A DNA stretch of 7,209 bases. It comes from Spirochaetaceae bacterium (GTDB taxonomy: Bacteria; Spirochaetota; Spirochaetia; Treponematales; Treponemataceae). Of this stretch, positions 1 through 6,395 are shown piece after piece (the first letter of the stretch is position 1; each line of letters begins with the position of its first letter). The DNA lies in contig JAGCMR010000004.1 in NCBI GenBank assembly GCA_017646305.1, positions 1 to 7,209 on the forward strand, written 5' to 3'. A model generated the notes under the pieces. It saw nothing but the letters and a program-made list of their open reading frames with translations, was not told the origin of the DNA and did no database searches. The position numbers were made by a program, and so were the translations under genes.

Positions 1-91
1 AAAGAATCTCCCAGTCATTGTTGTGGAGAAATTTTGCCAACTCCAAAACACCATCTTTTACAAACACACTGATAAGAGCTCGTCTACGCAT
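1..91 (-). CDS. purH: PurH, N-terminal fragment (IMP cyclohydrolase / AICAR formyltransferase), cut by window edge
   Basis: Only the first 30 residues are inside the window. They read MRRRALISV, then a KDG turn, then VLELAKFL and DWEIL, which aligns with the start of the methylglyoxal-synthase-like IMP cyclohydrolase domain of PurH (family pattern RRALISVSDKTGIVEFAKAL...GVEILSTGGT). PurH carries out the last two steps of de novo purine synthesis in the cytosol: formylation of AICAR and closure of FAICAR to IMP. The ATG at 89-91 is supported by a Shine-Dalgarno AGAGGTG about 4-5 nt upstream and by a promoter just before it. The usual SDKTG segment is replaced by FVKDG, with the lysine kept. 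Whether the downstream transformylase domain is present cannot be seen; a stand-alone cyclohydrolase is possible. The family call rests on a short N-terminus only. Confidence 0.72.
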   Translation of the reverse strand, partial: MRRRALISVFVKDGVLELAKFLHNNDWEIL

Positions 92-124
92 ATTACACCT
101 CTGAAAACTGCATTATTTGTCAGC

Positions 125-153
125 AGTATACAATATTTTCAGTCAAATGCCAA
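125..153 (-). promoter_or_regulatory. Sigma-A-type promoter in front of purH
   Basis: On the minus strand the sequence reads TTGGCA, a 17-nt spacer, then TATACT: five of six matches to each of the -35 and -10 consensus hexamers with optimal spacing. The predicted start is near 118, giving a leader of about 27 nt before the purH ATG. It lies after the stop codon of the ECF transporter gene, so purH can be transcribed on its own. No PurR box or guanine riboswitch fold was recognised in this short leader. Confidence 0.65.
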
Positions 154-160
154 TATTTTC
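131..160. repeat. 10-bp direct repeat within the purH promoter
   Basis: CAATATTTTC occurs at 131-140 and again at 151-160, identical and exactly 20 bp apart start to start. Seen on the minus strand as GAAAATATTG, one copy supplies the first three bases of the -35 hexamer and the other ends directly against the -10 hexamer. Two helical turns of spacing would put both copies on nearly the same DNA face, as for tandem operator half-sites, but an AT-rich chance repeat is also possible. Confidence 0.5.
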
Positions 161-192
161 CCCACAGGAAAACAGTGGACTCTCCTTGAGTC

Positions 193-2433
193 TTATGAAT
201 AATACCGAGCAGTCAAGGCATCTGCCAGCACCGAAGCTTGGTTCAAGGTTCTGATGGTCAAGGGAATCAGCAGAGGAAGAAGAATCCGAATCTTTGCAAA
301 AAAGCCAGTTGCATCCCCCAAGCCTCCACGAATCAGCTGAATTTTTACAATAAGGGCAGCCTCTTGAGCCAGCAGGGGAACAAAGCGGAATACAATACCT
401 GCAACCAAGGTTACGTGACGCACAGGAAAGCCACATTTCCCCAAGGGATAGAGCAGGCTTTCCAAGCCGTCAAGAATTTCCTGCTCAGAAATGGAGAACA
501 CAAATACCGACAAGGAAATAAAGGCTGCCGTAAGATGGAGCAACAACAGGACGCCAGAAAGCACCTTTGTATCTGTTATTACTAAAAATCCTGCTTCCCA
601 CAAAATCTTGTCGGTGTCATAAACCGGTAGGAAAAAAATCTGAATCAAGAAGAAAAATAGCAACCAAGGAATTAATTTTAAGATAGCCAAAAAGCCACTT
701 TTTAGGGGGTATCGAGCCAATATTCCATAAACAAGAACAGATCCAACCCCAATTCCTGCCAAAGCAACAGTTTTTGTTACAAAGGAAAAAATAAAAAGGG
801 CAAAAAACAATAGATATTTTACCAAGGCTGGAAGCCCCTGAATTACAGAAGGCTTATTGCTTCCAGAAGAAAAGCTCCTTCCAAAGCTAGACAAAAATTT
901 TAGCAAACCAACACCACCAAGGGCCTGTTGCTGATGTAACATGCCGATTTCTTCAAAGGCTTCTCCAGAGGATGCTTCTTTCAATAGCCTTTCTGCCACC
1001 AAAACCTCTTTAATGGCAACAGGAGTAGTAGCTTCAAGCTTAACTACACGATGGGCAATCATAGCTTCATCCTCACGATGGGTAGTAAAAAGCACAGTCT
1101 TTCCCGATTGCACCAAAGATAAGAGCATTTCCATTACCTTACGGCGACTTTTAGCATCAAGGCCAGCAGTAGGCTCATCAAATAGGAGAACCTGGCCCTC
1201 CATAGCAATGATTCCTGCTAGAGATACCTTACGTTTTTCACCTCCAGAAAGGGTCATGGTTTGACGCTCCGCAAATTTTTCGTAGGGAAGCCCCACCTGC
1301 TCCATGGCAAACTGAACTTTTTTGACCAGTTCCTTTCCAGCAATTCCCTGATTTCGGGGACCAAAGGCCACATCATCAGCAGCAAATTCTTCAAAAAGAC
1401 CGTGGTCACTATCTTGCAAGGCCAATAAGGAACGGGAATTGCTATACACTTCCCCAGCAGGAACTGACAAAAGCCCAGCGGCAATTTCCATCAAGGTAGA
1501 TTTACCACAGCCAGAGGGCCCCATTAAGGCTGTTAGACGACCAGCCTCCACTGCCAAAGAAAAATTTTCAAACAGAGGCTTAGCTTTACTGTGATTTTCC
1601 TCGCTAAAATCATCTTGACCATAGGCAAAGGTAATGTTGCGGAAAATTAAAGCTGCATCATTTTGGAAGCCATCAGGAGCTTCTTGGGAGGGATTTTCCA
1701 AGGTTGGAACCCACTGGGCAGAGGGACATGATACAAAGGTATTACCAGGAAGTGGCTCACCAAAAAGCTGTTTTTCCATGTCGCCATGGGCCATAAATTG
1801 CTGCCGAGAACCGTCAAAAATTATTTGCCCTTCGTTCATGGCAATAACACGTGCTGCACGATGGGCTTCTTCCAGACTATGAGTAATATGCAGCACCGTT
1901 TGTCCCTGTTGATGCCACTTATCCATTAAATCCAGCAAATGGCTGCGGGATTCTGGGTCAATCATGGAGGTGGACTCATCCAGCACAAAGACTGTGGGAT
2001 GAAGGGCAGCAATTCCCGCCACTCCCAGCTTTTGCTTTTGTCCCTGAGACAAATCCCGAGTTTTATCCAACAATCGTTCCAGCAAGCCTACAGAATCAAG
2101 ACTGGAAACAGTTCTACCGATTACCTCTTCTTCAGAGCATCGTAGGTTACGGGGACCAAAGGCTGTATCTGTTTCCACCACACTGGCAACAATCTGGTCT
2201 CCAGGACTTTGGAACACCAGTCCCAGCCTCATATTTTCTTCTCGTATAATACTTCCCGATGAAGGCTCTAGATATCCGCAAATTAAACGAGCTAAGGTAC
2301 TTTTTCCGGAGCCATTGGCTCCCAAAATTGCAATATATTCACCCCTCTCCACAGAAAAGGAGACATTTTTTACCGCCTCTAAATTCCGTTCTGGATAGGA
2401 AAATGTCAAATCTCGAATTTCTATAATCGACAT
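193..2433 (-). CDS. ECF transporter energizing module as one chain: ATPase-ATPase-EcfT fusion
   Basis: A 746-residue protein holding the whole energizing part of an energy-coupling factor (vitamin/metal type) importer at the inner membrane. Domain 1 (about 4-225) is an ABC ATPase with Walker A GANGSGKST (38-46), Q-loop Q75, an EcfA-type AFGPRN segment (91-96), signature LSQGQ (128-132), Walker B ending D152-E153 followed by STSMIDP, and switch His185. Domain 2 (about 262-465) has Walker A GPSGCGKST (305-313), Q340, AFGPRN (356-361), LSGGE (395-399), D419-E420 and H452. After a linker (466-532), residues 535-746 form the hydrophobic EcfT subunit, ending in the two coupling helices with motifs IRG (701-703) and ARY (742-744), where family members usually carry Ala-Arg-Gly. 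The usual tail after the second motif is missing. A substrate-binding S component is not seen nearby, so the substrate is unknown; such modules often share several S proteins encoded elsewhere. The ATG is chosen because the ABC fold starts at once with MSIIEIRDLTFSY and an in-frame TAG lies 33 nt upstream of the ATG. No clear Shine-Dalgarno precedes it. Confidence 0.9.
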   Translation of the reverse strand: MSIIEIRDLTFSYPERNLEAVKNVSFSVERGEYIAILGANGSGKSTLARLICGYLEPSSGSIIREENMRLGLVFQSPGDQIVASVVETDTAFGPRNLRCSEEEVIGRTVSSLDSVGLLERLLDKTRDLSQGQKQKLGVAGIAALHPTVFVLDESTSMIDPESRSHLLDLMDKWHQQGQTVLHITHSLEEAHRAARVIAMNEGQIIFDGSRQQFMAHGDMEKQLFGEPLPGNTFVSCPSAQWVPTLENPSQEAPDGFQNDAALIFRNITFAYGQDDFSEENHSKAKPLFENFSLAVEAGRLTALMGPSGCGKSTLMEIAAGLLSVPAGEVYSNSRSLLALQDSDHGLFEEFAADDVAFGPRNQGIAGKELVKKVQFAMEQVGLPYEKFAERQTMTLSGGEKRKVSLAGIIAMEGQVLLFDEPTAGLDAKSRRKVMEMLLSLVQSGKTVLFTTHREDEAMIAHRVVKLEATTPVAIKEVLVAERLLKEASSGEAFEEIGMLHQQQALGGVGLLKFLSSFGRSFSSGSNKPSVIQGLPALVKYLLFFALFIFSFVTKTVALAGIGVGSVLVYGILARYPLKSGFLAILKLIPWLLFFFLIQIFFLPVYDTDKILWEAGFLVITDTKVLSGVLLLLHLTAAFISLSVFVFSISEQEILDGLESLLYPLGKCGFPVRHVTLVAGIVFRFVPLLAQEAALIVKIQLIRGGLGDATGFFAKIRILLPLLIPLTIRTLNQASVLADALTARYYS

Positions 2434-2463
2434 GGAATCGAGTATACACTTTTTCTTTTCATA

Positions 2464-2491
2464 TTTCTACCGTTCACTTTTATGCTGTAAA
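2464..2491 (-). promoter_or_regulatory. Candidate promoter for the ECF transporter gene
   Basis: On the minus strand TTTACA (2486-2491) and TAGAAA (2464-2469) are separated by 16 nt, five and four matches to the -35 and -10 consensus. Transcription would start near 2457, giving a leader of about 24 nt that holds no GGAGG-like site. A second -10-like hexamer, TATACT at 2441-2446, sits much closer to the ATG but has no matching -35. Which one is used cannot be settled by reading. Confidence 0.35.
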
Positions 2492-2530
2492 AAAATAACT
2501 CCATTTTTCATCATGAATACCTGTAAAAAT

Positions 2531-2538
2531 ATCGATAA
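2531..2538 (+). promoter_or_regulatory. Possible sigma-28 (FliA/SigD) type -10 element before the chemoreceptor gene
   Basis: ATCGATAA matches six of eight positions of the flagellar sigma factor -10 element GCCGATAA and lies 33 nt before the chemoreceptor ATG, in a 137-bp divergent gap with no good sigma-A promoter on this strand. Chemoreceptor genes are often in the motility regulon, which is why it was considered. A matching TAAA -35 element at the usual distance is not evident, so this is weak. Confidence 0.25.
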
Positions 2539-2557
2539 ATAATATATTATTAAATGG

Positions 2558-2564
2558 AAAGGAG
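2558..2564 (+). promoter_or_regulatory. Ribosome binding site of the chemoreceptor gene
   Basis: AAAGGAG ends 6 nt before ATG 2571, near-perfect complementarity to the 16S rRNA tail at good spacing. It fixes the start of the chemoreceptor at 2571 and contrasts with the divergent ECF gene, which has no such site. Confidence 0.85.
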
Positions 2565-2570
2565 TTATCC

Positions 2571-4703
2571 ATGTCCAAGAAATTTCTCTTTAAAAATACC
2601 GAAAATCAGGGAACTCAGAAGAAAAAATCTCTGTACCGAAGAATTCTCACTCCTCTTTCTGTTTTGAACCTCATTGCCAGTTCTGTTTTAATTTTTGCTG
2701 TAAGTCTCATTCTACGAACCACTATTCAAAGCATCTATAGTGAACAGCTACAAGGAGATACAGAGGTAATAGAAACCCTCATGTGGCAGGAAGGCCAAAC
2801 CATGAAGGCTGTTTTTACCCAATCCACACTGCTAGAACAAACCATGCTGATGATGCAACGGAAAAATCGAGTTGACATGTTTTATTTCCTTAATGACATA
2901 CGTTCAGAAAATGACCTGCAATCAGTAACCTTGTTAGATCCTGCTGGACAAATACTCATTTCTACAGACAATTCCATTAAAAACATGAATTCCGAATCAG
3001 AGCAGCTGGTGGTTAAATCCGCACTGGGAGGAACCACCATGTTAAGTCTTTCCTCACGGAATGGACAGCTGTACTTTATTGTTGCCACTCCCCTCATTGA
3101 CAATTTCAACAGAATCCAAGGTGTATTGGTGGGAAACCTGCTGCTTTCTCGCTCCAGCACCATCCAGCAATACGGAAGGATTGTGGGAAACGAGGTAAGT
3201 GTTCACATTAACGACAGACGTGTTTCTACCACCCTTTCTGGAGAGAACATTGAAGTGCTTTCAGACAATCCCCATCACAATGCCCATATCCAACAGGTTG
3301 TACAACAGAATGGAGATGATTACCAAGCCGCCATTACAATAGGTGGAATCTCCTACCTTTCTTATTTTTACCCCACAAAAACCCCCGACAAGGATAATCT
3401 GGTAATGTTTGAAGTATCCATTCCAGTAAGCTCCCTTGATGGAATCATCTTTCAGCTGACTACCTCCATCATTCCACTAATGGTAGTGGTGGTACTTCTC
3501 GTTTGTGGCACAGTTTATTTCCTTATCCACCGTGTTATTATGAAGCCCTTGAAGGGAGCCATGCGAGCCATGGAAAACCTAAACGGAACCACAGGCCAGT
3601 CAGACTTAACCTACCAAATTCCTGTGCGGAAGAATGATGAAATTGGTATTATGTGTCATTCCATCAATACCTTCATCCAACAGCAGCATGAGCTTGTAAG
3701 CCAGCTTAATGCCGCCCAGGAAAAGCTCGAACTTATTGGTAACACCTTGGGCGAAAATGCCCAGCAGACAGCCAAAGCAACAACTCAAATTCTTGAAAAT
3801 ATTAGCAATGTTCGTAACTCTGTACAGACTCAAACTAGTACCTTTGAGGAGCTTTCCACAATCCTAGAGGAAAATACCAGTGGAGTCCGTGAGCTAGATA
3901 TACAAATCGAAAGCCAAGGATCAGGAATTGTGGAGGCTTCTGCTTCTATTGAAGAAATGGTAGGAAATATTTCTGCAGTTTCCCGTTCCGTAGAAAAAAT
4001 GAGCAGCGAATACCAGCTTTTAAGCAACATTACTGAGGACAACAAGAGTCGTCAGGATAAGGTTCATGAAAGCATTGCCGAAATGGCCACCCAATCCCAG
4101 CTTCTAATGGAAGCAAACAATGTGATTTCCCAGATTGCAAGCCAAACAAACCTATTGGCCATGAATGCCGCCATTGAGGCAGCCCACGCAGGTGAAGCAG
4201 GTGCAGGCTTCTCCGTTGTTGCCGATGAAATCAGAAAGCTGGCAGAAGACTCTCGAACACAATCTAAAGCCATTAGCCAGGAGCTAAAGAAGATTTCACT
4301 TACCATCCGTGAAGTTGTTAACACCTCTGACTCCTCTCGACAGGGCTTCTTGCAAATTACCTCCAAGGTACGAGAAACAGAAAAGCTGGTTCAAGAAATT
4401 GCCAATGCCATGCTGGAGCAAAACCAAACCTCTCAAGAAGTGCTAGATGCCCTTCGCTCCATCAATTATGCCTCTACCGATGTGCAGGCTACAGCCCAGT
4501 CCATGAATGATGGTATTGAGCGGGCTGCCAAAGAGATGATTATGCTGGAACAGATTGTAGGACAGGTAAATGCCAACATGGATGAAATGACACGAAGCTC
4601 TACTGGTATTAATGAGGCAGCCTCCAATGTATTTGAAATGGCTACCACTACTCGAGAAAGCATTTCTCAAATGGATGAATTACTAGGTAAGTTTAAATTA
4701 TAA
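2571..4703 (+). CDS. Methyl-accepting chemotaxis protein with extracytoplasmic Cache-like sensor
   Basis: A 710-residue transmembrane chemoreceptor that would control CheA kinase activity, and so swimming direction, in response to an external ligand. Order of parts: a cytosolic basic N-terminus (KKK 17-19, RR 23-24), membrane helix 1 (about 28-49), an outside sensor (50-295), membrane helix 2 (about 298-320), HAMP (about 320-375) and a long coiled-coil signalling domain (about 380-705). The sensor shows Cache-type strands ([17 protein letters not shown], 116-132) and a second segment ending RRVSTTL (216-222) like Cache_3/Cache_2 receptors; the ligand is not predictable. The hairpin tip is the conserved stretch around [18 protein letters not shown] (525-542) followed by [16 protein letters not shown] (546-561). 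About 170 residues on each side of the tip suit the long 44-heptad class. Glu pairs E426-E427 and E461-E462 sit in methylation-site-like surroundings. There is no C-terminal NWETF-like pentapeptide for CheR/CheB tethering. No che or flagellar gene is visible beside it, so it looks like an orphan receptor gene. The start is set by a strong ribosome binding site. Confidence 0.95.
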   Translation: MSKKFLFKNTENQGTQKKKSLYRRILTPLSVLNLIASSVLIFAVSLILRTTIQSIYSEQLQGDTEVIETLMWQEGQTMKAVFTQSTLLEQTMLMMQRKNRVDMFYFLNDIRSENDLQSVTLLDPAGQILISTDNSIKNMNSESEQLVVKSALGGTTMLSLSSRNGQLYFIVATPLIDNFNRIQGVLVGNLLLSRSSTIQQYGRIVGNEVSVHINDRRVSTTLSGENIEVLSDNPHHNAHIQQVVQQNGDDYQAAITIGGISYLSYFYPTKTPDKDNLVMFEVSIPVSSLDGIIFQLTTSIIPLMVVVVLLVCGTVYFLIHRVIMKPLKGAMRAMENLNGTTGQSDLTYQIPVRKNDEIGIMCHSINTFIQQQHELVSQLNAAQEKLELIGNTLGENAQQTAKATTQILENISNVRNSVQTQTSTFEELSTILEENTSGVRELDIQIESQGSGIVEASASIEEMVGNISAVSRSVEKMSSEYQLLSNITEDNKSRQDKVHESIAEMATQSQLLMEANNVISQIASQTNLLAMNAAIEAAHAGEAGAGFSVVADEIRKLAEDSRTQSKAISQELKKISLTIREVVNTSDSSRQGFLQITSKVRETEKLVQEIANAMLEQNQTSQEVLDALRSINYASTDVQATAQSMNDGIERAAKEMIMLEQIVGQVNANMDEMTRSSTGINEAASNVFEMATTTRESISQMDELLGKFKL

Positions 4704-4736
4704 TGGTACTGGTTTTATCCAGCACCATTATAATTT
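4695..4736. terminator. Shared bidirectional terminator between convergent genes
   Basis: Left arm 4695-4712 and right arm 4719-4736 are reverse complements over 18 bp with a single A/C mismatch, closed by the 6-nt loop TTTTAT. On the plus strand the arm ends in TTT and is followed by CATTTTGATTTT, giving a usable though imperfect U-tract; on the minus strand it is followed by TTTAAAC. The hairpin contains the chemoreceptor stop codon and reaches the aminotransferase stop codon, so it can end both transcripts and block antisense run-in. Confidence 0.8.
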
Positions 4737-5908
4737 CATTTTGATTTTAAACTCTTTACCATGGTAGCAATTCGCTCCAGGGCAATCTTTATCTTGTTGA
4801 TGTCAGTGGCATAGCAACAGCGAATGTAGCCAGCACCACCAGCTCCAAAAACATCACCAGGTACCACTGCCACCTGATATTCTTCTATGAGACGAGTGGC
4901 AAATTCCTCTGCCGTCAAACCTGTGGAAGAAATATTGGGGAAGATGTAGAAGGCACCTTCTGGCTCCACCACATCCAAGCCCATTTCCACAAAGGCCTTG
5001 TACATGATGTTCCGTCGTTGCTGATAGGAAACACGCATTCGTTCCACCTCAGACCAGCCTGAACGCAACCCCTCCAAGGCTCCATACTGACTCATAATGG
5101 GAGCACAGATGGTGCTGTATTGATGGAGCTTGTACACCTGATCCATTAATTCCTTGCTACAACACAAATAACCGATTCGCCAACCAGTCATGGCAAAGGC
5201 CTTGGAAAATCCATTCAATACGATGGTATAATCTTTCATACTAGGAAAGGAAGCGATGGAACAATGCTTGTTATCATCATATACCAGCTCGCAATATACC
5301 TCGTCGGACAGTACCCAAATCTGATGCTCCTGCACCAGCTGGGCGATTTTTTCCAGCTCGGCAGCAGGAATCATGCGACCAGTGGGATTACTTGGTGAAC
5401 AAAGCATTAATGCCTTTGTTTTTGGTGTAATGGCAGCCTTGATTTGCTCCGCTGTGGGATAAAAACCATTGACGGAGGTATCAAGGTGAATGAGCTTTGT
5501 GTCACAGAGGGCTGCCAAGGGCTGATAGGACACGTAGCAGGGCTCACAAATAATGATTTCATCCCCAGGATTCAAGATGGAACGAAGCACCACGTCAATG
5601 GCCTCCGACACACCGATGGTAATCAAAATCTCGGAGCTTGGGTCGTAGTGCAGATTATACCTCTGAAGATACTTGGAAATTTCCTGACGCAATTCCAGTA
5701 AGCCCCAGTTGGAGGTATAGGAGGTATGCCCCTTTTCCAGGTGGTAAAAGGCTTCTTCTCGCATAATCCAAGGAGTTGAAAAATCAGGCTCACCGACACC
5801 CAAGGAGATAATATCGTCACGCCCTTGAATCAACTCAAAAAACTTGCGGATTCCAGAAGGAGGTGTTCCCGTGATTTTATCTGAAAATCTATCCTGACGA
5901 TCATTCAT
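4736..5908 (-). CDS. Class I/II PLP-dependent aminotransferase (AlaT/PatA-like)
   Basis: A 390-residue cytosolic enzyme of fold type I that would move an amino group between an amino acid and a 2-oxo acid. Visible landmarks: the N-terminal SGIRKFFEL (18-26) and LGVGEPDFSTP (36-46) typical of the MalY/PatA/AlaT branch, YTSNWGLLELR (64-74), GVSEAID (99-105), the cofactor contacts SPSNPTG with N174 and SDEVY with D202 and Y205, the PLP-binding lysine K236 in GFSKAFAMTGWRIGY, and R363 in YIRCCYA, the expected binding site for the substrate carboxylate. Length is normal for the family. Its closest overall flavour is the Bacillus YugH/PatA type, which includes alanine and aromatic aminotransferases; the true substrate cannot be read from the sequence. 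It overlaps the upstream regulator gene by 1 nt (TAATG), with GAGGGAG about 10 nt before the ATG, so translation is probably coupled. It is the last gene of the operon. Confidence 0.93.
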   Translation of the reverse strand: MNDRQDRFSDKITGTPPSGIRKFFELIQGRDDIISLGVGEPDFSTPWIMREEAFYHLEKGHTSYTSNWGLLELRQEISKYLQRYNLHYDPSSEILITIGVSEAIDVVLRSILNPGDEIIICEPCYVSYQPLAALCDTKLIHLDTSVNGFYPTAEQIKAAITPKTKALMLCSPSNPTGRMIPAAELEKIAQLVQEHQIWVLSDEVYCELVYDDNKHCSIASFPSMKDYTIVLNGFSKAFAMTGWRIGYLCCSKELMDQVYKLHQYSTICAPIMSQYGALEGLRSGWSEVERMRVSYQQRRNIMYKAFVEMGLDVVEPEGAFYIFPNISSTGLTAEEFATRLIEEYQVAVVPGDVFGAGGAGYIRCCYATDINKIKIALERIATMVKSLKSK

Positions 5909-6393
5909 TAGGCAGTAACTCCCTCACGACGATCCTTTTTTTCGTCAACGTACAGCACGTCATTTTCTTTATATGCCTTCAGCATAAAGTGGGTTTTGGT
6001 GCTTTTAACACCTTCCAAGGTAGAAAGCTTTCGGGCCACAAAGAAGGCCACATCCTGCAGGGATTCACCTTCAATAACTACCTTCAAGTCATAACCACCA
6101 GACATGAGATACAAGGACTTTACCTGAGGATAGCGATAAATGCGGTCTGCAATGGCATCAAAACCGTGTTCCCGCTCTGGAGTAACCTGAATTTCGATTT
6201 CTGCCCGAACCTTTTCTCGGCTCTCAGCTACTTTTTCTGGATTTACAATGGCGGCATACTTCAGGATAACACCATCCTTTTCCAGTCCGCTAATAATCTG
6301 CTGAACTTCAGCCTCGCTTTTCTTTGTCATAGCAGCAATATCTGCCACAGACAAACGGGCATTATCCTGCAACAAATGCAATATCTCTTCCAT
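5908..6393 (-). CDS. Lrp/AsnC-family transcriptional regulator
   Basis: A 161-residue DNA-binding protein. Residues 1-50 form the winged helix-turn-helix, with the family pattern LLQDNARLSVADIA (7-20), a recognition helix near KSEAEVQQIISGLE (25-38) and the wing DGVILKYAAIVN (40-51). Residues about 62-140 form the RAM effector-binding domain, including YLMSGGYDLKVVIEG (95-109), the place where family members bind an amino acid, and FVARKLSTLEGV (118-129). Members assemble as dimers and octamers and respond to amino acids such as leucine, alanine or asparagine; the effector here is unknown. It starts 2 nt after eda ends, with its ribosome binding site inside eda, and overlaps the aminotransferase start by 1 nt. 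The context suggests a local regulator of the operon or of the aminotransferase function, likely autoregulated, but no operator site lies inside the window. Confidence 0.93.
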   Translation of the reverse strand: MEEILHLLQDNARLSVADIAAMTKKSEAEVQQIISGLEKDGVILKYAAIVNPEKVAESREKVRAEIEIQVTPEREHGFDAIADRIYRYPQVKSLYLMSGGYDLKVVIEGESLQDVAFFVARKLSTLEGVKSTKTHFMLKAYKENDVLYVDEKKDRREGVTA

Positions 6394-6395
6394 AC

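Noticed and set aside
178..192. Inverted repeat GACTC-TCCTT-GAGTC directly after the ECF stop codon, as a terminator
   Set aside because: The stem is only 5 bp and is not followed by a T-run on the minus strand, so it is too weak to call.
143..585. Open frames on both strands overlapping the end of the ECF gene (97 and 115 codons)
   Set aside because: The ECF frame continues with clear EcfT coupling helices through this region, and the overlapping frames show no recognisable domain.
1254..1484. Out-of-frame reading in the second ATPase domain, considered as a sign of frameshift
   Set aside because: The main frame keeps Walker A, Q-loop, AFGPRN, signature and Walker B in order without interruption, so no frameshift is needed.
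2421..2462. A 13-codon minus-strand reading frame starting MKRKSVYSIP that overlaps the ECF gene start, as a possible leader peptide
   Set aside because: It has only a poor ribosome binding site, the best promoter candidate would start transcription inside or after its ATG, and it has no run of regulatory codons.
2434..2570. Riboswitch or other structured RNA in the divergent gap
   Set aside because: The 137-bp gap is AT-rich, holds only promoter-like elements, and shows no stem set long enough for a known riboswitch class.
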